64,000 bases of DNA from Leptospira limi (GTDB lineage Bacteria; Spirochaetota; Leptospiria; Leptospirales; Leptospiraceae), in NCBI RefSeq assembly GCF_026151395.1, contig NZ_JAMQPV010000001.1:1302001-1366000 (forward strand). The letters run 5' to 3'. Below are positions 7,812 to 16,975 of the stretch, in pieces. The notes below the pieces were generated by a model that saw only the letters and a program-made list of their open reading frames with translations, was not told where the DNA came from and ran no database searches. The position numbers and the translations under genes were made by a program. How positions within the stretch are numbered: position 1 is the stretch's first letter; every line of letters begins with the position of its first letter.

Positions 7812-10130
7812 CTAAACTCGTTTTTTCGGAAGGTATTTGTAATACTCCATCTCAACTGTATTGATGAGATAGGTGTAGTATTTGACTAATTTTTTATCGA
7901 ACTTCTTTTTGTTCATCTCTTCGCGGTAAAAATCTGCCAATTGGGTTCGGAAAAGCGCAGATTTCATATCATTTCGATTGATGAGAATTGTGTTCGGAAG
8001 GTCACGCACGGCTACATCATCGGGTATGACGATTGTTGACACAGATTGTAAAACCGCATATTCAACGGTGGAAGCAACTTTATCCTCATCTTTTTCTTTG
8101 GCGAGAGTCATGTTGTTCCGTTTGATATTGTCCAAATTTTCGTAGATACGGGATCGTAAGGATTTTGGATCTAACACTTTGTCTGTGATTTTATTAAAAC
8201 GTTTTGGAAAAACAAAATTGTCAGCAGCTTTGTAAATGTGAGAAAGTTTTTCTTCTTTTTTGCTAGTCTCTTGTTCTTCTTCATAACTAGGAGAGGAACT
8301 GGAAGAATAACTTGGTTTTCCCCAGTCACCCACCCCAGAAAATTTCCCTGAATTTTTAATGTCTTCTCGGATTTCTTCTGTTGTTTTTTCTCTAAAATAA
8401 ATCGCTGCTAAAAATCCAAGAACCACAGAAAAAGGGACACCAAAAAAGATTGGCATCGCGGAACGTAAGTAATACGCTCCTGTAATAAAAATCATCGTAC
8501 TCACAACGAAGGTTAAAATCCCTGGAATGACATTAAAACGTGAGCGGATTTCATTGGACCTTTCTTTTTCCAATTCCTCCACTTCCATATTTTTGACATC
8601 TGCATTGAGTTTTGCAATTAACTCGGGTTTGAGTTTGCTATTGAGTCCTGGGTGTTTGGGATTGGAAAGTTTATGATTGATAATTTTAGCGTAACCCAAT
8701 TGTTTTTTGTATTCTGGGTTAGTTCTCCCTTCAAACGCAAGTTTGTGGATGACAGCTGCCATATAACCATGGTCAACAACATAATAGACAACTCGACCGT
8801 CCGGAGTTTTTTCTTCGTAGTAAGAATGTTCGGAAAATACATCGTCCTTTAATCGTTTGATGTATTCTGACACCTTAGCGGGATCTGTGATCCCAGCATT
8901 GGCAACTTCTTCTTCAAAGTTGATACGTAGTAGTGTATTATGATTTTTTGTATGTTCCGGAATTTTGCTGATGACTGCATTTTTGACAGTACCGTATATA
9001 CTATCATCTTTTCTGGTTAAAACAGATCCTTTTTCTTCAGCGAGTCGTTTTAATATTTTAATGCTGAGATCGATGGTTTCTTTGATGGAAAGTGCTCTGT
9101 TGTTTTTTTCTGCAGGGACAGGAAAGTTTTCGATGATGGATAAAAACTTTTTTACTTCTTCTTCTGGGTTCATCTTTGCTTCTAAAGAAGAAAACTTTGG
9201 AACAGAAGTGTATTCATTAAATTGTGATAAGAACGATTCGTATTTTGCATCCTTTGCAAGTTTTGTGAGTTGTTCCTTTGCAAAATGTTCCAATCCATTT
9301 AAATGTGCGAGGATTTGGTTTACCACTTCTGGTAATCGTTTGAAACTTCCATCTGGTAAAATATTCAGTTCATCAATGACAATATGATAATCCGTTAAGA
9401 TTGGAAGTGCCAAATTTTGTTCTCTCGCAAAGAGGGTGAAGTCTTGTAAAAAATCTGGCATCGGGATATAAGGTAAGTTCCCAAAACCTTTACGAACAAG
9501 GGAAGAAATTTCTGCTTCCAGAGAACCTAACTTTGGATAAAGCCAAGTATTCCCATCTTTGTTTTTTTGTAAAAGAAGAGAACCCGGATTGTCTTCGTCC
9601 CAGTTCCTTCCTTTTTTGGCTCTGTTTTCCAAAAGAACTTTAATGAGTTCTTGTGAGAATCGAAAACAAGCTTGCCTGTATGGTTGGGTGTCCGTCTTAT
9701 TCTCGTTTTGTGGTGCAATGAGGGCAATTTTCGAAGAGATTTTACTTCCCGTACGAATCAGATATGGGTATGCATAAGCGGCCCTGTTTTGGCCACGGTG
9801 GTCTATGTCTAAAATTTGGCGGAGAGCATGGTGGATGGAATTTTCCGATCTTCCTTGTGCACCTAGGTTTGTGTACTTCCCAAGGGCCTCTGGAAGTTTG
9901 TCCACTGTCATGAGGTAAGATGCGTGTTTTTCTTTACTCCCATGTTTTTCGACACGTTTGTGCCAGTCTTTCAATTCATCTAAGATACAACGTGCTGTGG
10001 GAGTTAGGCTACCAACAGAATCAGACAAAAATATATAAGATTGAGCAGATGGTCTCTCAGAAGTAGTCTCCTCTTTAGATGAGGGATTCTCTAAGACTGT
10101 GTCTGATAAATCGATACTATCTTCACTCAT
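7812..10130 (-). CDS. Large membrane-anchored protein of unknown function
   Basis: A 772-residue protein that I do not recognise. It starts with an acidic, Ser/Thr-rich disordered stretch (1-45), then a long mostly helical charged region up to about residue 520. Two closely spaced membrane helices follow (about 525-575), making a hairpin that leaves both large parts in the cytoplasm. After a second Ser/Glu-rich linker (about 605-625) comes a basic helical C-terminal domain of about 140 residues, containing IVIPDDVAVRDLP. Its ATG overlaps the avtA stop (ATGA), so translation is coupled to that aminotransferase. No enzymatic motif is visible. Confidence 0.7.
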   Translation of the reverse strand: MSEDSIDLSDTVLENPSSKEETTSERPSAQSYIFLSDSVGSLTPTARCILDELKDWHKRVEKHGSKEKHASYLMTVDKLPEALGKYTNLGAQGRSENSIHHALRQILDIDHRGQNRAAYAYPYLIRTGSKISSKIALIAPQNENKTDTQPYRQACFRFSQELIKVLLENRAKKGRNWDEDNPGSLLLQKNKDGNTWLYPKLGSLEAEISSLVRKGFGNLPYIPMPDFLQDFTLFAREQNLALPILTDYHIVIDELNILPDGSFKRLPEVVNQILAHLNGLEHFAKEQLTKLAKDAKYESFLSQFNEYTSVPKFSSLEAKMNPEEEVKKFLSIIENFPVPAEKNNRALSIKETIDLSIKILKRLAEEKGSVLTRKDDSIYGTVKNAVISKIPEHTKNHNTLLRINFEEEVANAGITDPAKVSEYIKRLKDDVFSEHSYYEEKTPDGRVVYYVVDHGYMAAVIHKLAFEGRTNPEYKKQLGYAKIINHKLSNPKHPGLNSKLKPELIAKLNADVKNMEVEELEKERSNEIRSRFNVIPGILTFVVSTMIFITGAYYLRSAMPIFFGVPFSVVLGFLAAIYFREKTTEEIREDIKNSGKFSGVGDWGKPSYSSSSSPSYEEEQETSKKEEKLSHIYKAADNFVFPKRFNKITDKVLDPKSLRSRIYENLDNIKRNNMTLAKEKDEDKVASTVEYAVLQSVSTIVIPDDVAVRDLPNTILINRNDMKSALFRTQLADFYREEMNKKKFDKKLVKYYTYLINTVEMEYYKYLPKKRV

Positions 10131-11401
10131 TTGGAATTCGCCTGGTGAGAGGCCACAATTTCTGCAAGGATTTGGGCTCCCCTGGCTAATTCTTCTTCCT
10201 TACGGCAATATGTCAAACGTATGCATTCTTTCGAATGCGAAAAATCAGTGTTTAATCCTGGAAAGAAATAATGTCCTGAAACAATGAAGAGCCGTTTATC
10301 TTTACAAAGGTGATACAATTCATGATTGGATATGGAGAGTGATGGAAATCGAATCCAGAGGAAAAAACCACCCATTGGATCATGGATTTCATACTCAACT
10401 CCCATCTTCTCAAATGCCTCTGTGAACAAGTGGAGTGCGAGTTTAGCTTTTGCTTCATAAAACGGACGTAATATGTTTTCTGATAACTTAGGTAATACAT
10501 TTTCTTGGAAAAGGATTTGCATCATATACACTCCCAAATTTCCAACCGCAAGGTTTGACACAGCAGCAAAAGAGGAGAGGGTATCAATTGTTTCTTCATC
10601 CGAAACGACGATTCCAAACCTGACTCCAGGTAATCCGATTTTGGAAAAACTTAGGGATAAAGTTCGTCCTTCTTTGTATTGGATAGGTGATTCCTTCCCA
10701 ATTAAATTTGGAAATGGATTTCCGTAGGCAAGGTCGATGAGAATGGGAATGTTTTGTTTTGTGGTACTTTTTTCCATCCACTCCAATTGTTCCAGTGAAA
10801 GAACATTCCCAGTTGGATTGGTTGGCCTGGAAATTGCCAAAACACCTACATCCGTTAGATCGAAAGTGGATTGGTTTAACTCATATCGGAAACGGTTTTC
10901 CCCAGTCGAAACTACATTCGGTGGATTTGCTAAAAATACATTCTCCGCAATGGATTGGTCCGCATAACCAATGTATTCTGGAACAACTGGCAAAAGTATT
11001 TTTTTAAAACTCCCATCTGCCATAAGTCCTGAATGGAGGTTCAGAAGAAAGGAGTAGGCATTTTGGCTTCCATTAAAAAATGCAATGTTCTCTTTTCTGA
11101 ATTTTGATTGGAGGAGGGTAGACAAATAGTCAGCAGCCAATTCACGAAAGGAGTCATTTCCAATCGGTGCTTGGTAATCTCCCAGTAGAGAGCGAAGGAT
11201 GGGGTCTTTTGCCAATTTGCCAAACGTTTCTTCAAAAATCGCCTCAGCTTCTGGGATATGAGCGGGGTTACCCCCACCCAGGAGGATTTCATTTGGGTGG
11301 CCAGTGGCCTTGCCTAAGTCTTCCATTAGAGATCGAATCCCTTGGTTCTTTCGGAGTCGATCGGCCCACAAAGAGTAATTTTGGTCCATGGTTTCGGTCA
11401 T
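10127..11401 (-). CDS. avtA: Valine--pyruvate aminotransferase (AvtA-like)
   Basis: A fold-type I PLP aminotransferase of about 424 residues that closely resembles E. coli AvtA along its whole length. AvtA interconverts valine and alanine with their keto acids. Matching blocks (numbered from ATG 11401) include SLMEDLG, LGGGNPAHIP (41-50), NGSQNA (110-115), PEYIGYAD, SRPTNPTGNV (191-200) and the PLP lysine Lys254 in SLSFSKIGLPG. The C-terminal FFPGLNTDFSHSKECIR also aligns. The frame could start at TTG 11431 or ATG 11389, but ATG 11401 best fits the family N-terminus. It heads a two-gene operon with the 772-residue unknown. A role in branched-chain amino-acid balance fits the nearby ilvC but is inference. 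Confidence 0.85.
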   Translation of the reverse strand: MTETMDQNYSLWADRLRKNQGIRSLMEDLGKATGHPNEILLGGGNPAHIPEAEAIFEETFGKLAKDPILRSLLGDYQAPIGNDSFRELAADYLSTLLQSKFRKENIAFFNGSQNAYSFLLNLHSGLMADGSFKKILLPVVPEYIGYADQSIAENVFLANPPNVVSTGENRFRYELNQSTFDLTDVGVLAISRPTNPTGNVLSLEQLEWMEKSTTKQNIPILIDLAYGNPFPNLIGKESPIQYKEGRTLSLSFSKIGLPGVRFGIVVSDEETIDTLSSFAAVSNLAVGNLGVYMMQILFQENVLPKLSENILRPFYEAKAKLALHLFTEAFEKMGVEYEIHDPMGGFFLWIRFPSLSISNHELYHLCKDKRLFIVSGHYFFPGLNTDFSHSKECIRLTYCRKEEELARGAQILAEIVASHQANSK

Positions 11402-11475
11402 ATTTTGGGAACTTTCTCTACTCAGAACCAATTTTCCTTGGATTTTCTAAAATTATGTTCGCATTTCGAAAAATG

Positions 11476-11516
11476 AAGTGACATAATTCGTAAATCGAGT
11501 ATTTAAGTGACATAAT
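11476..11516 (+). promoter_or_regulatory. Duplicated AAGTGACATAAT box upstream of the DegT-like gene
   Basis: The 12-mer AAGTGACATAAT occurs exactly twice, at 11476-11487 and 11505-11516, 29 bases apart. Each copy contains TGACATAAT, which can be read as an extended -10 element (TGn then CATAAT). The second copy is placed so that transcription would begin about 12 bases before ATG 11535, with GAGGAG between as ribosome-binding site. No good -35 is visible for either copy. It could be a pair of alternative -10 elements or a two-site operator. Confidence 0.4.
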
Positions 11517-11534
11517 AAAGAGGAGTGCTGTTGG

Positions 11535-12629
11535 ATGAGCACCGAAACAATACAAAGACCGATTCGAAAAGAAAAAAACATCGAATTCTTCAAACCGACC
11601 CTTTCAAGAGAAGATTTAAAGGGTGTTTTAGAATGTCTCGTGGAAGAACATCTTTCTACAGGTGAAATTGTAGAACGTTTTGAAAAAACATTTTGCCATA
11701 CATTCAAAATTAAATATGCCATTTCCTCTAATTCCTTAACTTCCGCTTATCACCTCGCTTTACTTGGGTTAGGTGTGAAAGCTGGTGATTCTGTTTTGTT
11801 ATCTAGTTATGCACCTATTTCTGCTTTGGATGCACTTTTTTTAATCCAAGCAAAACCGGTGATAGTGGATTTAAAACGTAATTCCTTCCACCCATGCCCT
11901 GAAGAATTTTTACGTAAAAAAAATGAATCAGGTGCAAAGTTTGCTTTGTTTGATCATAGTTTTGGTTCCCTCATCCGAATCACTGATTATTCCATCGAAG
12001 GATTGGAAGTGATAGAAGACTTCACCGAAGCGATTGGTGCAACTTCCGAAACCATCACTGTTGGAAAACAAACCAAAATCGCCATCTGCGGACTCAGTGC
12101 TGAAAACATCATCACCACAGGTAATGGTGCGATGATCATCACGGCAGAAAGTAACCTAGCAAGTGCTGTGAAATCCTACAAGTCTGGTACTTCCGCCAAA
12201 CGTAACTTTGGTGAACCAAAATATGATTATAATTTGGTGGATTACCAAGCTGCTCTTGGAATCGAACAATTGTCAAAACTTGGTGTGATTTTAGAACGTA
12301 AGAAAAAAATTGCTTCCGCGTACTTGCAAGCTGTTCAAAACTCAAGACTCGAAACTTTTTTCCAAAATCCAAACGAAGATACATTCCAAAGGTTTCCAAT
12401 TGTTGTCTCTGGACAAAATTATGAAGAAATCCAAAGATACTTTAAATCGATTCATATTGGAACTCAAAGGACAGTGGAAGAACCACTTCACCGTGTATTG
12501 GAAGAAAACCACTTAGAATACCCAAATGCTGAAAGGTTATTCCAAAGAGGGCATTGTATCCCGATTTATCCTAACCTAACAAAAGATAATGTGCAAAGGA
12601 TTGCAACCGCCATCCGACGTATCTATTGA
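11535..12629 (+). CDS. DegT/DnrJ/EryC1-family protein lacking the PLP lysine
   Basis: A 364-residue protein with the full fold of sugar aminotransferases of the DegT family. It has SNSLTSAYHLALLGLG (65-80), a GDSVLLSS strand, EDFTEAIGA (161-169) with the PLP-ring Asp162, NIITTGNGAM (191-200), and the YNLVDYQAALGIEQL segment near 235. In the family motif written NKIITT-G-GG, the lysine that forms the Schiff base aligns with Asn191 here, and the phosphate-side Ser becomes Gly186. It is therefore unlikely to be an ordinary aminotransferase. It could be a PMP-using enzyme (as in ColD, where the lysine is replaced by His), a binding protein or a partner. It is directly followed by an ATP-grasp-like gene. 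GAGGAG upstream supports the start. Confidence 0.8.
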   Translation: MSTETIQRPIRKEKNIEFFKPTLSREDLKGVLECLVEEHLSTGEIVERFEKTFCHTFKIKYAISSNSLTSAYHLALLGLGVKAGDSVLLSSYAPISALDALFLIQAKPVIVDLKRNSFHPCPEEFLRKKNESGAKFALFDHSFGSLIRITDYSIEGLEVIEDFTEAIGATSETITVGKQTKIAICGLSAENIITTGNGAMIITAESNLASAVKSYKSGTSAKRNFGEPKYDYNLVDYQAALGIEQLSKLGVILERKKKIASAYLQAVQNSRLETFFQNPNEDTFQRFPIVVSGQNYEEIQRYFKSIHIGTQRTVEEPLHRVLEENHLEYPNAERLFQRGHCIPIYPNLTKDNVQRIATAIRRIY

Positions 12630-13802
12630 TTGGTGCCAAAGTTATATTACTTAGACTCATTATTTGAGTATAAACTCCATTCACCTCCACTCAATTTAGA
12701 TTCCTCGCTTAAGAGGAGGAATCGTTGTTTGGAGAAACTATTTTTCCCCATCACAAATGAAGAGGACTATGTCCTTGTTGAAGAACTTCCTTCTGATGAA
12801 TTGTATTCACATTGGAAAGAAAAAGGATTCACTCCAGGTGTTCCAACGCAAGTTGGGTCTTTGTTACAAGAAGTAACACTTGTCGAATGGGGTAGGCGTC
12901 ATGTCTGGGAAGATGGTGAACTTGTAGTTGATCCGATTCAATTGGAAATGGTTAGGTATCTAAATTCTAAGGTCACCCAACTTGACTTTCGCAAAAACCA
13001 CTCCCCACTTCCTGCCAAATTGATTTCATCCGAAGAACATCTGTTTGCCGATTTGGAAGAGACAAAATTGCCTGTAGTTTTAAAAAGTGAATTTGGACTT
13101 GCAGGTCGCAATCATATCATATTTAAAACACCTTCTGATTCATGGAAACTCTCTCAAGTCAATAAACGATTGTTTGGTTATCCGATCGTATGTGAAGAAT
13201 GGGTGGGAGATTCTCGATTTTTTGATTTTTCCACACTTTGGGATGTCAAAGAGAGCGAGTTCTTTTATCTCACAGCCACAAACATGTGGATAGATCCTGA
13301 TGGTGGTTTTAGAGGGATTCGTATTGGTGGCAATTCTAGTGGATATGAAGCCTTGTTCCTTCCGAAAGTATATGATCTAATCAAAGACTTGAAGAATCTC
13401 ATCCCTAGTGAATATACAGGGCCTTGTGCAATTGATGGTTTTTTGTATACAGATGAGGTATTTACTGTAGTGCAACCTGTTTCAGAATTTAATTTTCGTT
13501 ATTCGATAGGGCGCATTTTATGGGAAGTTCGCAAAAAAAGAAATGTGAAATTGGAAACGATTAGTGGATTACTAGTGTTACCGTATCCGAAACAAGGAAA
13601 ACTTAAGGAATGGGACCTACTAAGGAAATTAGAAACGGATCTAAATTGTGATTTGGTTCTACTCACACCTGTTCGGGATTTAGCTGGAAAAGCCTACCAA
13701 AATGCAGTATTGTATTTTGAAACCACAGTAGAAAAAGAATCCACTGTGGTTGAATCCATTTGGTCTACATGGACCGAAGGAAGTTTTAGCGATTCTGTTT
13801 AA
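12630..13802 (+). CDS. ATP-grasp-like protein
   Basis: A 390-residue protein with features of the ATP-grasp fold. VLKSEFGLAGRN (150-161) is the lysine and flexible glycine loop, and CEEWV (188-192) resembles the hinge that contacts adenine. GPCAIDGF (264-271) and VQPVSEFNFR (281-290) supply the Glu-x-Asn-x-Arg pattern for metal and phosphate. Proteins with this fold join a carboxylate to an amine or thiol using ATP. I cannot name the substrate. Translation starts at TTG 12630 or GTG 12633, directly after the DegT-like stop and without a Shine-Dalgarno, so it should depend on re-initiation by ribosomes finishing the upstream gene. Its end overlaps the convergent gene by four bases. Confidence 0.65.
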   Translation: MVPKLYYLDSLFEYKLHSPPLNLDSSLKRRNRCLEKLFFPITNEEDYVLVEELPSDELYSHWKEKGFTPGVPTQVGSLLQEVTLVEWGRRHVWEDGELVVDPIQLEMVRYLNSKVTQLDFRKNHSPLPAKLISSEEHLFADLEETKLPVVLKSEFGLAGRNHIIFKTPSDSWKLSQVNKRLFGYPIVCEEWVGDSRFFDFSTLWDVKESEFFYLTATNMWIDPDGGFRGIRIGGNSSGYEALFLPKVYDLIKDLKNLIPSEYTGPCAIDGFLYTDEVFTVVQPVSEFNFRYSIGRILWEVRKKRNVKLETISGLLVLPYPKQGKLKEWDLLRKLETDLNCDLVLLTPVRDLAGKAYQNAVLYFETTVEKESTVVESIWSTWTEGSFSDSV

Positions 13803-14587
13803 ACTTCATCTCTGTTGAGAACAAATTCATGTTTACCATTGATTTCAAGTACTGGGTCAGTGGCATTCCCTCTACGTTTGATTTCCAAAATATCAGTATT
13901 GGTTAGAGGTAAAGTTGCTTCTAAGCTAACAATGACTTTGTCCCCTTTTTCTGTCCAAGTACATAACATTTTTGCCGTTTCATATCCCATTTCACAAGTT
14001 CCATCATTATGAAGTTGGATCCTTGCAATGTTTGATTTCGTTTTCCATTTTCCAATCGCCCATGTATTCTTAGGTGGCACTAATGCTGATCCAGCTTGTT
14101 CTGAATCAAACATCACTTCTGCAATGGCTGTGTTTTCTGCGTTGGTTCCTTTGTATACTTCTTGGATCGTTAAGGAAATTTCTTTGGCTCGAATCTCGCT
14201 TTTGAATTCTACTACTTGTCTTGAGAGTGAATCTTTTAGGGTGACCACTTCTTCAATTCCACTTTCCGTCGTAACTTTTAATTTTTTGATTCGGTTGTTG
14301 GCAGCCCATAGTTTCGGATCACCAAAACCATTATAAATGGAAAGTGATCTGAAATTGATTGGAGTTTTGTATTTGAATTGGAGGGATTCACCTAATCCCT
14401 CTCCTTCTGCTCCTTCTACCCAACTGGTTTTTAGTTTTCCATCCATGGCAAAGACAGGGATATATTTTTTGGTTTTGGGTTGGAGTTGGCTTGTGGATGT
14501 GATAACAGGTGGATTTAATGATTCGGAAAATAGTGGGAGAGAAATGCTCAGGATGAGTAATGTGGATTTGAAATTACGAAGATTCAT
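13799..14587 (-). CDS. Exported protein with NADase-type glycan-binding (discoidin-like) domain
   Basis: A 262-residue exported protein with a signal peptide (hydrophobic LLILSISLPLF, cleavage near residues 21-23). Residues about 45-165 form a beta-rich module. It contains DGKLKTSWVEGAEGEGLG, INFRSLSIYNGFGD and a later EVYKGTNAENTAIAEV, the pattern I associate with F5/8-type or NADase-type glycan-binding domains. A smaller C-terminal beta domain (about 175-262) contains CEMGYETAKMLCTW, where two cysteines may pair. It probably binds sugar or another surface ligand outside the inner membrane. No catalytic domain is visible. It is convergent with the ATP-grasp gene and divergent from cutA. Confidence 0.65.
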   Translation of the reverse strand: MNLRNFKSTLLILSISLPLFSESLNPPVITSTSQLQPKTKKYIPVFAMDGKLKTSWVEGAEGEGLGESLQFKYKTPINFRSLSIYNGFGDPKLWAANNRIKKLKVTTESGIEEVVTLKDSLSRQVVEFKSEIRAKEISLTIQEVYKGTNAENTAIAEVMFDSEQAGSALVPPKNTWAIGKWKTKSNIARIQLHNDGTCEMGYETAKMLCTWTEKGDKVIVSLEATLPLTNTDILEIKRRGNATDPVLEINGKHEFVLNRDEV

Positions 14588-14638
14588 AAAGCAAAATCAT
14601 AAGCAGTGGATAGAATGGGCAAGTAGGAAATATTATTT

Positions 14639-14962
14639 ATGGAAATTGAAATTGAATATGTAACAGTTTATACCACTTTTCCCTCAATAGTGGAAGCAAA
14701 AGAGACGGCAAAGATTCTTGTAACAGAAAAACTAGCAGCATGCGCAAATCTCATTGATCAAATGGAATCGATTTATGTCTGGAATGAACAACTAGAGGAA
14801 TCAACCGAAGTAGTTTGTTTATTGAAAACTACTATGGAAAAATCAGAACCACTCATGCAGAGGATAAGAGAATTACATTCTTATGAAACACCCTGCATTG
14901 TTGGTTGGCCGATTCTAAAAGGGTATCCAAATTATTTGGACTGGATCCGAAAGTCTTTGTAA
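14639..14962 (+). CDS. cutA: Divalent-cation tolerance protein CutA
   Basis: A 107-residue small cytosolic trimer-forming protein of the CutA1 family. The order of motifs is typical: YVTVYTTFPS at the start, LAACANL (32-38), the SIYVWNE segment (44-50), a KTT strand, and HSYETPCIV (80-88) with GYPNYLDWI at the end. The His-x-Tyr-Glu-x-Pro signature is intact. CutA proteins bind copper and other divalent cations in vitro; their cellular role is unsettled. The last 31 bases overlap the convergent glutathione transferase gene. Confidence 0.92.
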   Translation: MEIEIEYVTVYTTFPSIVEAKETAKILVTEKLAACANLIDQMESIYVWNEQLEESTEVVCLLKTTMEKSEPLMQRIRELHSYETPCIVGWPILKGYPNYLDWIRKSL

Positions 14963-15669
14963 AATTCCTTAATCTTATCAAACAAAAATTCGTATCCAAG
15001 GTCTTTTTTCCACTGAATGTATGAATCTGGCATTGTGACTGAAGTAAACCATGGGTAAGCAGGGGACTCTTTTGGTTCCACAAGCATTCCCATCAAACTA
15101 GCAATTGTTAAGTCAACTCTGCCGAAAGATTTTCCATTGAAGTACTTTTTTGTTTTATAAATTTCAATCAGTTCTTTTGCACATTCATCTAGGGCCTGTT
15201 TTACGACATCAATGTTTTTGGGAGTAATTTTATACCTGCGTTTTAGTGATAATGCTATCAATTCAAAATGTTCCGGTGGTGGGACAGTATCAGAAAGTTG
15301 TGCTGGTTTGAGTAAAAAAAGTTTTCCTACAATTTCTGGAAAATCTAGGATAAAATGGTATAAGAGTGTCTGAAGGCTTTTCCCAATTTTTGAATCAATC
15401 GTTTCTTCCATCTGTTTTTCTTCTTCAGAAGATTTGGAACCAAAGGCTTTTTCTTCTACAAGATCCAAAATAAGCCCGGATCCTTGGACAATTCCAGAAT
15501 CAGTTTCCAAAACGGGAACATACAAATCACTCACAAGTGGTTTTAGGGTTTGGATGTGTTGGCCAGGAATTAATGGGTTTAACAAATAAGGATAGTTTGC
15601 TAAGTCTAGACCCCATCTTGCTTTTTCGGAGAAGTGAGAGATCGGAAACGTATAAAGCTTTGCACTCAT
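14932..15669 (-). CDS. Glutathione S-transferase family protein
   Basis: A 245-residue protein. The N-terminal thioredoxin-like domain carries ISHFSEKARWGLDL (10-23), the segment where GSTs place the residue that activates glutathione. Here Ser11 or Ser14 may serve. A strand-turn (VPVLETDSGIVQGS) follows, of the kind that contacts the gamma-glutamyl group. The helical C-terminal domain includes FGRVDLTIASLMGML (about 189-203), the conserved folding motif with its aspartate. The family call is good; substrate and even thiol cofactor are unknown. It overlaps cutA tail to tail. Confidence 0.8.
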   Translation of the reverse strand: MSAKLYTFPISHFSEKARWGLDLANYPYLLNPLIPGQHIQTLKPLVSDLYVPVLETDSGIVQGSGLILDLVEEKAFGSKSSEEEKQMEETIDSKIGKSLQTLLYHFILDFPEIVGKLFLLKPAQLSDTVPPPEHFELIALSLKRRYKITPKNIDVVKQALDECAKELIEIYKTKKYFNGKSFGRVDLTIASLMGMLVEPKESPAYPWFTSVTMPDSYIQWKKDLGYEFLFDKIKEFYKDFRIQSK

Positions 15670-15769
15670 CTGTCGACTTTCATAATAAATAATTCTTTAT
15701 GCAACTATGTTTTTATCTCGGAAAATAGATTGTCGAAACTGTTCTTTTCTATAATCTGATTCCATCATT

Positions 15770-16975
15770 ATGAGATTCGGTTTATTTTCAATAGTGGTTT
15801 TGTTACCTTTAGGATTGTTAATTGCCAATGAACCACTTTCCTATTGTTCTATGAATCGTGTATGCGTAGACTTTGAGCCGAATCGAAATGGTGTTGATGT
15901 TTTTTTTCAAAATAAGATTGCAACGAACGTTACGGAAACATCAATTTCTGTGAATGCACTATACAAAAATATGAAAAGTTCGGTTCCTTTGCCACTTGTC
16001 ACAATTTTGAAAGGGAAAAAGAGGATTAAATTATTCCATTTAAAGACCATTAACCGGCGAAAGAAGATTTCCTATAAAATACATTATAAGTGGATTTTGG
16101 GTAATTACCATGTATCGCATAACTCAGGATATGTTTACGAGCTTCCCTTTGACTCGAAACTAAAGGTTCGAGTTTTCCAAGCCTATCATGGGAAAAAAAG
16201 CCATTCGGGAGATAATCGGTATTCTATTGATTTTGGACTGAAAGAAGATGATATGATTATGGCTGCAAGACCAGGAATCGTAATTGATACCGAAGAAAAA
16301 AATAATGAAGGTGGATTTGATCCAAAATATAAACAATCCGCCAATTTTGTTAAGATTCTTCATGATGACGGAACCATTGCAGAATATGCCCATTTGCGAT
16401 ATATGGGTGTGGTTGTCAAACGAGGACAACATGTGGAAATAGGAACATTCCTTGGTTATGCGGGGAGTACAGGATACAGTGAGGGACCACACCTTCATTT
16501 TGAAGTATACCAACCAACTAACACTTTGAGAAAAAAGACAATTCCAACAAAATTTAAAACCCAGATATCGGATGGAGAAATCCTTTCGGAGGGATCTCTT
16601 GTTTGGCGACGGGAATCTGGGATCCCACTTGAAAAGAAGTTAGTTGACCCAGAAGGGATTTATTTATGTGAAAATTCAGAGGTAAACGAAGTTAGTCTTT
16701 GTAACCAAAACATATTTTCGAAACTAAAACCAATATTCATAACTCTCCCAATTTTAAGACCTGATCTTTATACTTTTCAATTGTATTTGCGTAAAAAAGA
16801 TAGTAACATACTTTACGAATATACTTGGGATTCTAAAAAAGAAGATTGGTGGACTTCCTTTATGATTCCCATCCAAGAGTTTCAGGAACCTTTAGATGGT
16901 GAATGGAACCTCACTGTATCGGTGAACCATATTACCCAAAAGAAAATGGAATTCCAAATAACGAGTTTAAAGTGA
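15770..16975 (+). CDS. Exported M23-family metallopeptidase (first of tandem pair)
   Basis: A 401-residue exported protein: signal peptide (1-20), an N-terminal beta domain (about 25-130), then an M23 (LytM-type) zinc peptidase domain. Visible zinc-site residues are His145 and Asp154 in HSGDNRYSIDF, and the HLH pair at 241-243 in GPHLHFEV. His208 in YAHL completes the active site. The family cuts peptide cross-bridges in peptidoglycan. A C-terminal beta domain follows. TATAAT at 15750-15755 lies just 14 bases before the ATG and could be the -10 of its promoter. The next gene is a paralogue that starts within its stop codon. Confidence 0.88.
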   Translation: MRFGLFSIVVLLPLGLLIANEPLSYCSMNRVCVDFEPNRNGVDVFFQNKIATNVTETSISVNALYKNMKSSVPLPLVTILKGKKRIKLFHLKTINRRKKISYKIHYKWILGNYHVSHNSGYVYELPFDSKLKVRVFQAYHGKKSHSGDNRYSIDFGLKEDDMIMAARPGIVIDTEEKNNEGGFDPKYKQSANFVKILHDDGTIAEYAHLRYMGVVVKRGQHVEIGTFLGYAGSTGYSEGPHLHFEVYQPTNTLRKKTIPTKFKTQISDGEILSEGSLVWRRESGIPLEKKLVDPEGIYLCENSEVNEVSLCNQNIFSKLKPIFITLPILRPDLYTFQLYLRKKDSNILYEYTWDSKKEDWWTSFMIPIQEFQEPLDGEWNLTVSVNHITQKKMEFQITSLK

